The notes under the pieces: model-generated
What the model was told of the DNA's origin: nothing
The model's input: the letters and a program-made list of their open reading frames with translations, nothing else
The model's database searches: none
Position numbers and translations under genes: made by a program
From: a virus
Direction: 5' to 3' (one strand)
Virus record (IMG/VR): IMGVR_UViG_3300044984_001421
Coordinates: 1 to 64,000 of that record
Length of the DNA stretch: 64,000 bases
Shown here: one piece after another, positions 49,486 to 57,400 of the stretch
Layout: every line of letters starts with the position of its first letter
Position numbering within the stretch: position 1 is the stretch's first letter

Positions 49486-49680
49486 ATGGACAGAAAAACA
49501 GCCATCCAGGTAATCAAGGTCGCCGGATACCACGGTGATACGAAAACATTCATGCGGACCTACTGCGAGAACAGGATCAGCTTCGCCGTCGCGGATAACT
49601 TCTTCCGCAAGGGTAAGCAAGCAAAGCTGGCCGGCATGAAGTGCGACTGCAACCAGTGCAAGAAGGAGAAAGGCGAATGA
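49486..49680 (+). CDS. Small Cys-rich basic protein, possibly leaderless
   Basis: A 64-residue protein (AIQVIKVAGYHGDTKTFMRT) ending in MKCDCNQCKKEKGE, a CxCxxC cluster that may bind metal. The ATG at 49486 follows the promoter's -10-like element by only six bases, suggesting a leaderless message. Confidence 0.6.
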   Translation: MDRKTAIQVIKVAGYHGDTKTFMRTYCENRISFAVADNFFRKGKQAKLAGMKCDCNQCKKEKGE

Positions 49681-49913
49681 GCACGCACACGGTCTTACAG
49701 TGCCACAAAACCAAGTGGCACAAGAATCCGGTGTCAGGTCACGAATGGCCTGAATTCACGTTCATCAACCGCTGGCAAGTTCAGGGCGGTGTGGCGCTTG
49801 GCGAAGTCTTCTTCAGCGAGAAAGCTGCGCAGAAGCATGCCGACTTCCTCAACAAGTTCTGCCCGCCTGAATACATCAAGCGCATCCAGGCGATAACTGC
49901 ACCGAAGGAGTGA
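49677..49913 (+). CDS. Hypothetical protein
   Basis: A 78-residue protein (FTFINRWQVQGGVALGEVFF). ATGA overlap with the previous gene. No family is recognised. Confidence 0.6.
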   Translation: MSTHTVLQCHKTKWHKNPVSGHEWPEFTFINRWQVQGGVALGEVFFSEKAAQKHADFLNKFCPPEYIKRIQAITAPKE

Positions 49914-49914
49914 C

Positions 49915-50262
49915 ATGGACAACAACAAGACCGCACTCATGCTATCCCAGGCCATACCGATGGGAGAGCACGACAACCCGCACGGAGAATGGATTCGGGT
50001 CCGTCTCGACGTTGTTCTTGACGCCATCGAGCAACTCAAAGACGCGGCACGTTACCGCTGGCTGATGGAGCGGATGCAGGAAGTCTATGACGGCGCTAAC
50101 TATGACATTGGTCATGTCGACATAAGCTGCATGATGATCTTCGGCCGCAAAGAAGTGCGTCGCGTGTCGGCAGAAATTAGCTGGTTCGATGAGCGAGACG
50201 AAGACCTCAACTTGAGCTCGGCAATTGACCGCGAACTCCAACAACCAACAACAAAGGATTGA
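49915..50262 (+). CDS. Hypothetical phage protein
   Basis: A 115-residue protein; its RLDVVLDAIEQLKDAARYRW stretch matches a frequent motif of small phage proteins ('DA.RY.WL'). ATG 49915 follows GAAGGAGTGAC. Confidence 0.65.
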   Translation: MDNNKTALMLSQAIPMGEHDNPHGEWIRVRLDVVLDAIEQLKDAARYRWLMERMQEVYDGANYDIGHVDISCMMIFGRKEVRRVSAEISWFDERDEDLNLSSAIDRELQQPTTKD

Positions 50263-50264
50263 AG

Positions 50265-50627
50265 ATGTGGATCGCACTTAATAACAGCTTCTTAAGCATT
50301 GTCCGAAAGCAGCCGCGCGACAAGTTCCTGACCGTCCGCGCCAGGGTTGCTGGCGACATTGAGCGCGTGTTCCCGGACGCTAAGGTCCAGGTCGGAGGCG
50401 GAACGGATTACAAGTTCCGCGCGCAGATCGGCGATAAGGTCGTGGCGGATGCCATCGCAAAGCAGATCAAAGGCATCAGCTACGGCAACTTTAAGGACAG
50501 CGTGCAGGACGATGACCGGCACGATGCCTACTTCAACGTGTGGCGCGCGATGATGGCGATGCAGAAGATGCCAGTCGACCACCGGCAAGATGCGATGTTT
50601 GACTTCTACGAAGACAGTGTCGATTGA
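50265..50627 (+). CDS. Hypothetical protein, last gene before the cassette array
   Basis: A 120-residue protein (LNNSFLSIVRKQPRDKFLTV) containing an alpha/beta core and FKDSVQDDDRHDAYFNVWRA, typical of a small phage family of unknown function. ATG 50265 follows AAAGGATTGAAG. The first attC-like site begins directly after its stop. Confidence 0.65.
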   Translation: MWIALNNSFLSIVRKQPRDKFLTVRARVAGDIERVFPDAKVQVGGGTDYKFRAQIGDKVVADAIAKQIKGISYGNFKDSVQDDDRHDAYFNVWRAMMAMQKMPVDHRQDAMFDFYEDSVD

Positions 50628-50640
50628 TTACGCAACGCTG

Positions 50641-50693
50641 GCGTAACCGGCGCGCAGCGAAGCGGAGCGTCCGCGTTGACGCAAATGTTAGAA
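50641..50693 (+). repeat. attC-like recombination site A
   Basis: GCGTAAC (50641-50647) ... GTTAGAA (50687-50693) enclose an imperfect stem in which CGG-CGC (50648-50653) faces GCGTCCG (50667-50673) with one extra unpaired base. The outline TAACCGGCGC ... GCGTCCGxGTTGAxG ... GTTA is the same as in the site at 51652-51708. Integron attC sites show this form: short inverted ends and a hairpin with extrahelical bases. Confidence 0.7.
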
Positions 50694-50711
50694 CTCAGGA
50701 GGGAATAGACC

Positions 50712-50918
50712 ATGCAACTCAGAGAGGGCGAAGTGGCTTTTGTGATGGCGCAAATTGCGCTGCTGAACTGCGAAGTGGCTGGCATGCAGGCCGAAAACAC
50801 GCACCGCCTGAACTGCGGAAATTCCGTTGCCTACGGCGCGGACGAGTTCGCGGCCGTGCGGCAGCAGTACGAGGCGCTGATCGGCAGCAACGCGATCTTA
50901 GAGATGGCGCGGTCATGA
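50712..50918 (+). CDS. Cassette 1: hypothetical protein
   Basis: A 68-residue helical protein (GEVAFVMAQIALLNCEVAGM). ATG 50712 follows CAGGAGGG. It fills the cassette that starts with GTTAGAA at 50687 and ends at TTCTAAC, 50920-50926. No family is recognised. Confidence 0.65.
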   Translation: MQLREGEVAFVMAQIALLNCEVAGMQAENTHRLNCGNSVAYGADEFAAVRQQYEALIGSNAILEMARS

Positions 50919-50919
50919 G

Positions 50920-50942
50920 TTCTAACGAATGACGTGTTAGCC
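50920..50942 (+). repeat. Shortened attC-like site B
   Basis: TTCTAAC (50920-50926) is the exact reverse complement of the cassette-1 start GTTAGAA (50687-50693), as integron cassettes require. It is followed after nine bases by GTTAGCC (50936-50942), the start of cassette 2. The central hairpin of a full attC is missing. Confidence 0.6.
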
Positions 50943-50976
50943 ACGACACGCTAAAACGTGGCACCACTGAGAGGAT

Positions 50977-51345
50977 ATGAACGTGCGAACTTTGACTGAC
51001 CATAAGATTAACCCCGGCAATGACACGCTGACCATTACCGTGCTGGACGAACCTGGGCACGGTGGAGCAAACCACGCCTACGACATCGAAGGTGGCGAGG
51101 CGGTACCGACGCACCTGCGCTTTCAAAACGGCCCGATCAACGCGGACGGCAACGGCGTGAATGGCATTACTCACGAGGCGTTGCTTGCGGTGCTGTGTGA
51201 CCGCCTGCGTGGGTTCCAGGCGGGGCAGTATGCCTGCAAAGCGAACGCTTGCGCACTGACCCACCTGGAAGAAGCACAGCACTGGCTGCAACAGCGCACC
51301 ATCGAGCGTATGCGGCGTGGCGTCGAAGGCACGCACACGGTTTGA
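50977..51345 (+). CDS. Cassette 2: Tad1/Acb2-like putative anti-defence protein
   Basis: A 122-residue protein. The N-terminal part is beta-rich (NDTLTITVLDEPGHGGANHA), then comes LRFQNGPINADGNGVNGITH and a helical hairpin: LLAVLCDRLRGFQAGQYACK and ALTHLEEAQHWLQQRT, ending RGVEGTH. This layout and the FQ-GPI / RT..R..RGVEGT pattern resemble Tad1/Acb2-domain phage proteins that sequester cyclic-nucleotide signals of Thoeris or CBASS. The assignment is from memory of the family, not a search. The ATG follows GAGAGG closely; GTG 50983 is an alternative start. Confidence 0.6.
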   Translation: MNVRTLTDHKINPGNDTLTITVLDEPGHGGANHAYDIEGGEAVPTHLRFQNGPINADGNGVNGITHEALLAVLCDRLRGFQAGQYACKANACALTHLEEAQHWLQQRTIERMRRGVEGTHTV

Positions 51346-51346
51346 T

Positions 51347-51388
51347 GTTATGGCCGGCATGACGACGCGAGAACTCATGCCGGCTAAC
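51347..51388. repeat. Inverted repeat with bulge at cassette 2-3 junction
   Basis: GTTATGGCCGGCATGA (51347-51362) pairs with TCATGCCGGCTAAC (51375-51388), leaving two bases bulged. GGCTAAC at 51382-51388 is the exact reverse complement of the cassette-2 start GTTAGCC (50936-50942), so it can be read as the first half of the cassette-2 attC site. A clear GTTRRRY end is not found downstream, so the site seems damaged. Confidence 0.55.
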
Positions 51389-51399
51389 GAACCAGCTAA

Positions 51400-51636
51400 G
51401 TGGCGCGCGTGACCAAGCCAAACGAAGCTGCGCCGGATGTTCGCGCGTCCCGCCTTGAGCGCCTTGTTGGGCTTCTCTGGGCGATCATCTGGCGTCGATG
51501 GATGACTGGGCCTGGCGGTCACAAGCGGCGAGTGGTGCGCGTTAAGGGGTGGCGCACAGCCATCGTCGAGAGCGACTGGGAAATGCGCGTGACGGTGACG
51601 CCGTGTTTCTCGGTTTTTGGATGGCGGTTCGATTGA
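51400..51636 (+). CDS. Cassette 3: small basic protein
   Basis: A 78-residue frame from GTG 51400 (a later GTG at 51409 is possible). It has a Trp-rich hydrophobic segment (LVGLLWAIIWRRWMTGPGGH) and a beta-rich C-terminus. No family is recognised and no strong binding site is seen; it occupies the space between the second and third attC-like sites. Confidence 0.45.
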   Translation: MARVTKPNEAAPDVRASRLERLVGLLWAIIWRRWMTGPGGHKRRVVRVKGWRTAIVESDWEMRVTVTPCFSVFGWRFD

Positions 51637-51651
51637 TGACGCCGAACGCCT

Positions 51652-51708
51652 AGCTAACCGGCGCAGGCGGCCTTATCGCCTGCGTCCGGGTTGAGCGACG
51701 TGTTATGC
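51652..51708 (+). repeat. attC-like recombination site D (best conserved)
   Basis: AGCTAAC (51652-51658) ... GTTATGC (51702-51708). The stem CCGGCGCAGGCG (51658-51669) pairs with CGCCTGCGTCCGG (51677-51689) except for one extrahelical base, with the 7-base loop GCCTTAT; GGTTGAGCGACGT forms the unpaired spacer. Size (57 bp), orientation and bulged stem fit an integron attC site. Confidence 0.75.
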
Positions 51709-51731
51709 CTTTGACAACGAAAGGATGCGCA

Positions 51732-52415
51732 ATGGAACACACAAAAGAGCGTTGGGAGTGGTCGGAGCACAAATTCAACGCGCCGCCGTTCGAGGGGACA
51801 CTTGACCACGAATGCGGCATTTACCCACCAGACGGCGAGAGCGGCCCTGTGGCGATAGCCAGCGGGAAGAACGACGCACGGCGCATTGTGGCTTGCGTGA
51901 ATGCTTGCGCCGGAGTGACGACGGAAGAACTTGAGCAGGGCGGGTTTGTTTCTGGACTGATTGAGCAGCGCGACGAGCTTGCAAAACTGTGCAACTACAA
52001 CGAGCGCTTGATGCAGGACTGTTTGCGCCTGGCCGAAGAAGCGCCGCGCTGGCGTGATGTGGTTGATGAGCTTCCGCAAGAGGCGCAAGAAGTGCTGTTT
52101 GTGCGTGACGGAAAGACAGTTCACGGCGCGTGGATTGGCGGGATATTCTGGCACAGCAACAAGAAGATGGCCGCTGCGCAATGGATGCCACTGCCGAAAC
52201 CGCCAACGGCGGCGCTTGCGAGACGGCGGCCTGTGGCGTGGATTCGGTTTTGCAGCGACGGATGCTACGAGGGGCCGATCATGGACGCACAGATTGAAGA
52301 TGTGCGAAAGCAAAGCGGGGCATGGACTCCGCTCTATAAGCACAACGACTTGCGACTGGTGCAGGTTGGTCCCTGCACATGCAGCGACCACGAATGCGGG
52401 GAGTGCATGCGATGA
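51732..52415 (+). CDS. Cassette 4: DUF551-containing phage-type protein
   Basis: A 227-residue protein. Residues 20-60 carry the phage-type stretch ARRIVACVNACAGVTTEELE; residues 95-165 match DUF551 (RWRDVVDELPQEAQEVLFVR ... QWMPLPKPP). ATG 51732 follows GAAAGGATGCGCA; an in-frame ATG at 51705 lies inside the attC end. The gene content is phage-like although the flanks are cassette-like. Confidence 0.7.
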   Translation: MEHTKERWEWSEHKFNAPPFEGTLDHECGIYPPDGESGPVAIASGKNDARRIVACVNACAGVTTEELEQGGFVSGLIEQRDELAKLCNYNERLMQDCLRLAEEAPRWRDVVDELPQEAQEVLFVRDGKTVHGAWIGGIFWHSNKKMAAAQWMPLPKPPTAALARRRPVAWIRFCSDGCYEGPIMDAQIEDVRKQSGAWTPLYKHNDLRLVQVGPCTCSDHECGECMR

Positions 52416-52654
52416 ACTTCGACGACTGGATGGCTACGCAAAACCCTAAGTACATGCCGACCGACGACACTGTGGCGCTGAGGTTGCTGCGCGATTGCTG
52501 GAGAGCGGCGGAGTTCCACAGTGATAGAGCGCAGGAGCGCGAGCGGATGATTGCACTGATGCGAGATAAGTGCAGGAAAGTCGGCGCTGACAGGACGGCG
52601 GCACCTCATGGGCGTTGCGGCATACCAGGAATGCTTGGACACCATGAGGCATAA
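52412..52654 (+). CDS. Cassette 4: small phage-type protein
   Basis: An 80-residue protein (DDWMATQNPKYMPTDDTVAL, then LLRDCWRAAEFHSDRAQERE), a pattern common in small phage proteins. It overlaps the DUF551 gene by 4 bases. Its stop codon lies inside GGCATAAC (52648-52655), the reverse complement of the cassette-4 start. Confidence 0.65.
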   Translation: MNFDDWMATQNPKYMPTDDTVALRLLRDCWRAAEFHSDRAQERERMIALMRDKCRKVGADRTAAPHGRCGIPGMLGHHEA

Positions 52655-52690
52655 CGCATGAGACACAGCAGAATTGACGTATAACTGCGA
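52648..52690 (+). repeat. Degenerate attC-like site at array end
   Basis: GGCATAAC (52648-52655) is an exact 8-base reverse complement of GTTATGCC (51702-51709), the start of cassette 4. An ATTGACG element follows (52673), as in the other sites, but no GTTRRRY end is visible before the convergent gene. It appears truncated. Confidence 0.5.
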
Positions 52691-52702
52691 AATCTAGATG
52701 TT

Positions 52703-53926
52703 TTACTTCATGCCAGCCTTGCTGATGACATCGTGATCTGCTTCGCTATCCAGATACAGATGAAGATCTGACTCTGGAACAAGATGCGCTGCCTGGCTCT
52801 CCCAGCCAACGTCCGCAGGCGTTCCTCCGACACGAACCGCATGATAGTAGCGTGTTACAGATGACGTCCGGTCGACGTCACAGGCATAGCCTACGATCTT
52901 CACCTTCAGGCCGGATTCTTCGAACACTTCCTTGATGGCATTCGCCTGCCAGGACATCTCGTCCTCGATTTTCCCTTTAGGGAACGTGTTTTTATAGCCG
53001 CCGAACTGGTTGGTCGGAGACACCAGCCAGACACGACCATCCGGCTCTTTGATGATGCAGCCTGATGCCGGCTTGAGTCCTTGCTTCAGATGCATGACAG
53101 GCTCGTCCAGGTCTTCCATCTGCCCTTCGACGTAATCCCACTCTTCGTCGGTCTTGGGATGATCCAGCCAGGGTGACAACGCGAGTCCGTTCAATTCGTC
53201 CGGGCAAGCGCCACCAGGGATGAACGTCGCCGTCTTCTTCTGGTCGTGCCAGGTTTCAGGCGCAGTCTGATGATTCGGGTTGTAGATCCCGACCGGCTTA
53301 CCGTTGTCGCCGTTCTTCGGGTGGTAGACCTTGGGCGGCGCTTTCGGCAGCGTGTGGAACAGGAACGAGCCGCCACCCATGCCGTACTGCGGCGCGACAA
53401 TCTTCTGGTGCGGCTGCGTACTCAGTTTCTTGATCTTGCCGGAGTCGGTGTGCTTGATGCGGAACAGCGATCCTTGGCGCTCGTAGTCCTTGACGACCGT
53501 GCCGTCCTTCTTTGTGTGACCGTGGACGTGCGACTTCGCCATCGTCTCGCCACCGGCAAGCATTTTGTCTACTGCCTTCTTTGCGTCTTCAATGCCGCCA
53601 GGATTCGCCCATGCCTGCGCACGGTAGTGGTCAGAGGACTTCTCTCCGGTGGATGGGTTGACGACCAGTTTGTAATCATGCCGGTCGAGTATCTCGAACA
53701 CCGTGGTAACAGTTTTCTTCGTGCCAGCCTTCATCTGCCCAAACACAGATTTTGTTGCCTTTTTCGAGCCTTCACGCTTGAACACGCGCAACCGAAAGCC
53801 ACGATACGGCTCGCCGACGTTGTGCTCAGTTCTTGAGTCCTCATGGGCGCGAACGGCTGTGCCGTCTTTGCGCACAAAGCCGTGGACGTGCGACTTCAAC
53901 AACCCGGAGTCGGTGACAACGATCAT
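52703..53926 (-). CDS. NUDIX hydrolase with duplicated KSHVHG module
   Basis: A 407-residue protein starting at ATG 53926 (ATGA overlap, after GAAAGG). The N-terminus has LLKSHVHGFVRKDGTAVRAH and a second copy near residue 135 (AKSHVHGHTKKDGTVVKDYE), variants of the module found in the 34-43 kb proteins. Residues 280-400 form a NUDIX domain; the box reads GKIEDEMSWQANAIKEVFEE followed by SGL, with Lys in place of the usual Arg. It may hydrolyse NAD-like or capped nucleotides; substrate unknown. Confidence 0.75.
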   Translation of the reverse strand: MIVVTDSGLLKSHVHGFVRKDGTAVRAHEDSRTEHNVGEPYRGFRLRVFKREGSKKATKSVFGQMKAGTKKTVTTVFEILDRHDYKLVVNPSTGEKSSDHYRAQAWANPGGIEDAKKAVDKMLAGGETMAKSHVHGHTKKDGTVVKDYERQGSLFRIKHTDSGKIKKLSTQPHQKIVAPQYGMGGGSFLFHTLPKAPPKVYHPKNGDNGKPVGIYNPNHQTAPETWHDQKKTATFIPGGACPDELNGLALSPWLDHPKTDEEWDYVEGQMEDLDEPVMHLKQGLKPASGCIIKEPDGRVWLVSPTNQFGGYKNTFPKGKIEDEMSWQANAIKEVFEESGLKVKIVGYACDVDRTSSVTRYYHAVRVGGTPADVGWESQAAHLVPESDLHLYLDSEADHDVISKAGMK

Positions 53927-54417
53927 GCCGGCATCCTTTCTTCTGCTCCCATCAGAACTTTGACCGCGTACTGCAGCGACGGCTTGAGCATCACACCAAA
54001 CAGCATGTCGTCGCCATCGGCCAGCTTCCACTTCTCGATAACCAGCGCAGCCAGCCAGTCGAACAGGACCGCGACAGGATCATCGGCGAACTCATGCCGG
54101 TGAGCATGCCAATGCGGTCCCAGGTCAATCTTCAGCTTGTTGCCCAGCGTGAAGTCGTTATAGCCATTGATGATGCTGTAACCAGGGTCACGCCCGGAGA
54201 AGATGCCGGCCAGACGGGTGATCTCAGAGCCAAGTTCAGCATGCGCAGAATCTCCCGGAACCTCTCCGGAAGACGCTGCCATGGCAATCGCTTCAACCTT
54301 GGCGGCGAATCCACCAACCAAGCCGGCGACTACATCAGGATTGCCAAGACTGGTCGCGCTTGACGGGTCCGAGAAGGCTCCTGGCGATACACGATAACGG
54401 TCTCTTTCTTGTCCCAT
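53923..54417 (-). CDS. Hypothetical protein in the polyvalent-gene operon
   Basis: A 164-residue protein (FAAKVEAIAMAASSGEVPGD; DPVAVLFDWLAALVIEKWKL), mainly helical. ATG 54417 follows a strong AAGGAGTAATTCGGA and lies 88 bases inside the end of the upstream giant gene. No family is recognised. Confidence 0.65.
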   Translation of the reverse strand: MGQERDRYRVSPGAFSDPSSATSLGNPDVVAGLVGGFAAKVEAIAMAASSGEVPGDSAHAELGSEITRLAGIFSGRDPGYSIINGYNDFTLGNKLKIDLGPHWHAHRHEFADDPVAVLFDWLAALVIEKWKLADGDDMLFGVMLKPSLQYAVKVLMGAEERMPA

Positions 54418-57400
54418 TCCGAATTACTCCTTAACGATTTCGCCAGCGTCTGGCCTTTAAGTTGAGCCACGAAGCCAGTGTCTGGCGGCAGCATGATAAC
54501 GTCGATGAATACGCCTTGCGGGTGGTTGTGACCGCCAGGCTGAACATCGACTACCAGATACCGCTGGCCCGGCAACGTTGTCAGTTCGCCCTCACTGCCG
54601 AGAGAGCCTGTGCCATACGTCGGCGTTGCTTTGCACCCTGCCGCGCAGCGAATCCGCATCTTGATCTGCTTGCCGTCCCCGTTCGTAAAGTGCGGCGAGT
54701 CGCCCCAGCTTTCGTGGAACGAGGTACACATCGAGTCCGTGTTCTGCAGTATAGCGCCCGGCTTGGTGGCGAGAAGCTGCTTGGTCATCGACTTGCCAGC
54801 CGTGTCGTCGTCCATCCATCGCCACATCTGCGTGCCTTCAGGAAGATCCACAGCGTCGTCGTAGATGCCAGCCGTCACCTTGTTGATCGGCGTCGAGTCG
54901 TATGACGACTTGCCATGCGACCACAGATGGTTTGCAGCACCAGAACCCTGCACACTTGAGATGTAGGTCTTGGTCGTGCTCCTGACCTTTTGATAGGCAG
55001 CCTTGAGCATTCCAGCGAACGATGTTCCTGACTTCTGCCAGAACCACTTCGTCCTTTTCAACAACGCGACAGCATCGCCTTCATCGATCTGGCACAACTT
55101 CATGAAGTACCCGAGACGGTGCTCCTGCGGGATTGTCGTCACGTTCTGGCCTGGCGCGAAAGAACCGACCGCATCGGCAATCTCGCTGACCAGACCGAAG
55201 CTGCCAAGCGACGGCATCTCCAATGTTTCGACAGGAGGATAGCCAATCGACTGCAGCGTCTGGACCAGCGACGCCCACTGCTGCTGGATGTGGTTGGAAG
55301 GATGCTCTGTAATCGGCTTCTTGCCGATGGACTGGCCGGTCTCCTTGTCCACCGCGTCGTAGTGGTAATCCTTCAACGCCTTCAGGTTGCCTTGCATGGC
55401 GAAGGCTGCCAGAGCCGCGCTGTCGGCGCTGTTTTTGTCGTTGACGTGCTGCTTCGAAGATACCGGCTTTCCGCCGTTCAGCGTGTTGAAGTCAAGCGGC
55501 GGCTTGATGTCGGCCGGGTCGACGGTCAGCTTTGTCTCATCGACCGGAGGCGTATCCCACTGGTCGACAATTCCCATCTGCTTCAGGACGTCAGCGCGCC
55601 TGGCAATCAGCTTCTTGGCAAGCGCGGCCTTTTCCGCATCCGTGCCAGGCCCGGCAATTTTGCAGAGTTCTTCGATTTGCGACGGCTTCAACTTGTTCAA
55701 CTGCTTGCCACCCCAGGCAATCGATGCGTCCGTAGCGCCGGCAAAGACCGCCGCAGCCTTGGCGTTCTTGCCGTAGTCCTTCATGGTCTTCAACTCGGCA
55801 ACCGTGTCGCCGAAGTCCGCGCCCTTCTTGCCGCCCATGGCACGGTAGTCGAGCGAACCGCCCACGTCGATGCGGACAGCGCCGCCTGAACTGTTGAGCA
55901 GCAGGTTGTCGTTCGCCATGCCGACGACATCCCAGTTGCCGATCCAGGCGTCGATGGCGAATGCCTGGTGTGCGCCAGCTGCGCTGGCAAGATTCTCAGC
56001 GCTGCCCTTCTTCATCCCATCAACCCACTTCGAGGCGATACCCAGCTTGCCGTCCTTTTCGACCAGCTTCAGCGTCGGAACATCGACGCCAAGCATCTGG
56101 TAGAACTTGGCAGCCAGGAATTCGCTGCGCACCATTTCGGCGTCGGCCGGGAACTTGCAATACCACTCCTGCCCGCCTTTGTCCTTGAACTTTCCGCCAG
56201 GGTTTGAACCCAACTGCGGACCAGTCTGCGGCCAGGAATCCATTACCGAAACGTGGTCGCCAAGCTTTGACTTGGCAATCGAGATCGGCGCTGCCGGTTC
56301 AACTTTGTGCCAATGGCCGTTTTGGAACACCAGCATGCCATCCGCGCCCTGCTTGGTATCGCCGTCCTTCGGGCTGGCAGATTGAGCGGCAGTAGAACCC
56401 AGTGCAGCGGGGTCAACGCCTTCTGCTTCCGGATCGAACTTGCCAAGCGCAGCGGCATGCATTTGCTGGCAGAACTTGTAGAACTGTTGACGACGAACAA
56501 GCGTCGAGATCGATGTACATTTTCCTGTTTTGAATCCAGTGACGTTTTGCTTCGCCGAAACAGAGCCGTCGTTGTGGAAAGTGACGTACTGCTTCAACCC
56601 TGTAACTCCGCCATTCAATACTGCGTTCTTTATCGCAGTCGAGATGTTGACGTAGATTTTTGAGTTTTGATGCGGATCAAGCGTCTCGTAATCCGGTACC
56701 GGAACTGCCGCTATCTGCTGCGCCTTGGTCAGTTTTTTCTTCTTCTTGAAGACGATGACAATCGGCGGAATCTCGGTGGGTATTGGCTCGAAGCCGGAAG
56801 AGCCGACATAGCTGTAACCGTTTGCGCCCTTCATTCCGACCAGCTTGATCGCAGCCTTGACCGCCGCGTCGTTGCTGGCATGGACTTCGTCGCCGCTGTG
56901 GCCTTTCTGCCCGATCTTGCCGTAGGTCTTGGTCAAAACAGTGCCATGGACCTCGACCTTGTAGAACTTGTTGTGCCCTGGTTTTTTGTTTTCCATGTGC
57001 GCAATCCACTTGTACCCGGTGGCAGGCTGCGCAGCAGGAGCCGCAGGAGCTGCAGCCACACCCTTGATCTTGTCCAGCATTCCGGAATCCGGCATGTGAA
57101 CGCCGAACATCTTGTCCAGCGTGTTGCGGACGTCGTTTTTGTCGAACGCGGACCATGGGCCAGAACCGCTACCATCGGCATCGGATGTGCCAATTTGGTA
57201 CTCTTTCAGGTCATTGTCCCAGCCCACATAGATGGTTGATGTGGCTGTGTGCTCAAGCAGGATCACGTTGTTCCCGCTGAACCCTTCGTCGTTCATCGAC
57301 ACTTGCCAGGTGCCGGATGGCGCAGGAGCATCGGACGCTGCCGGCTTGGCCGATTCCTGCTCGGCCTTTTCCTTCAGAAACTCCTGCTGTCCATTGGTCA

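Noticed and set aside
50641-52690. Complete integron platform
   Set aside because: No intI-type integrase, attI site or Pc promoter is seen; the only tyrosine recombinase in the window is the phage integrase 42 kb away. Only cassette-like units are claimed.
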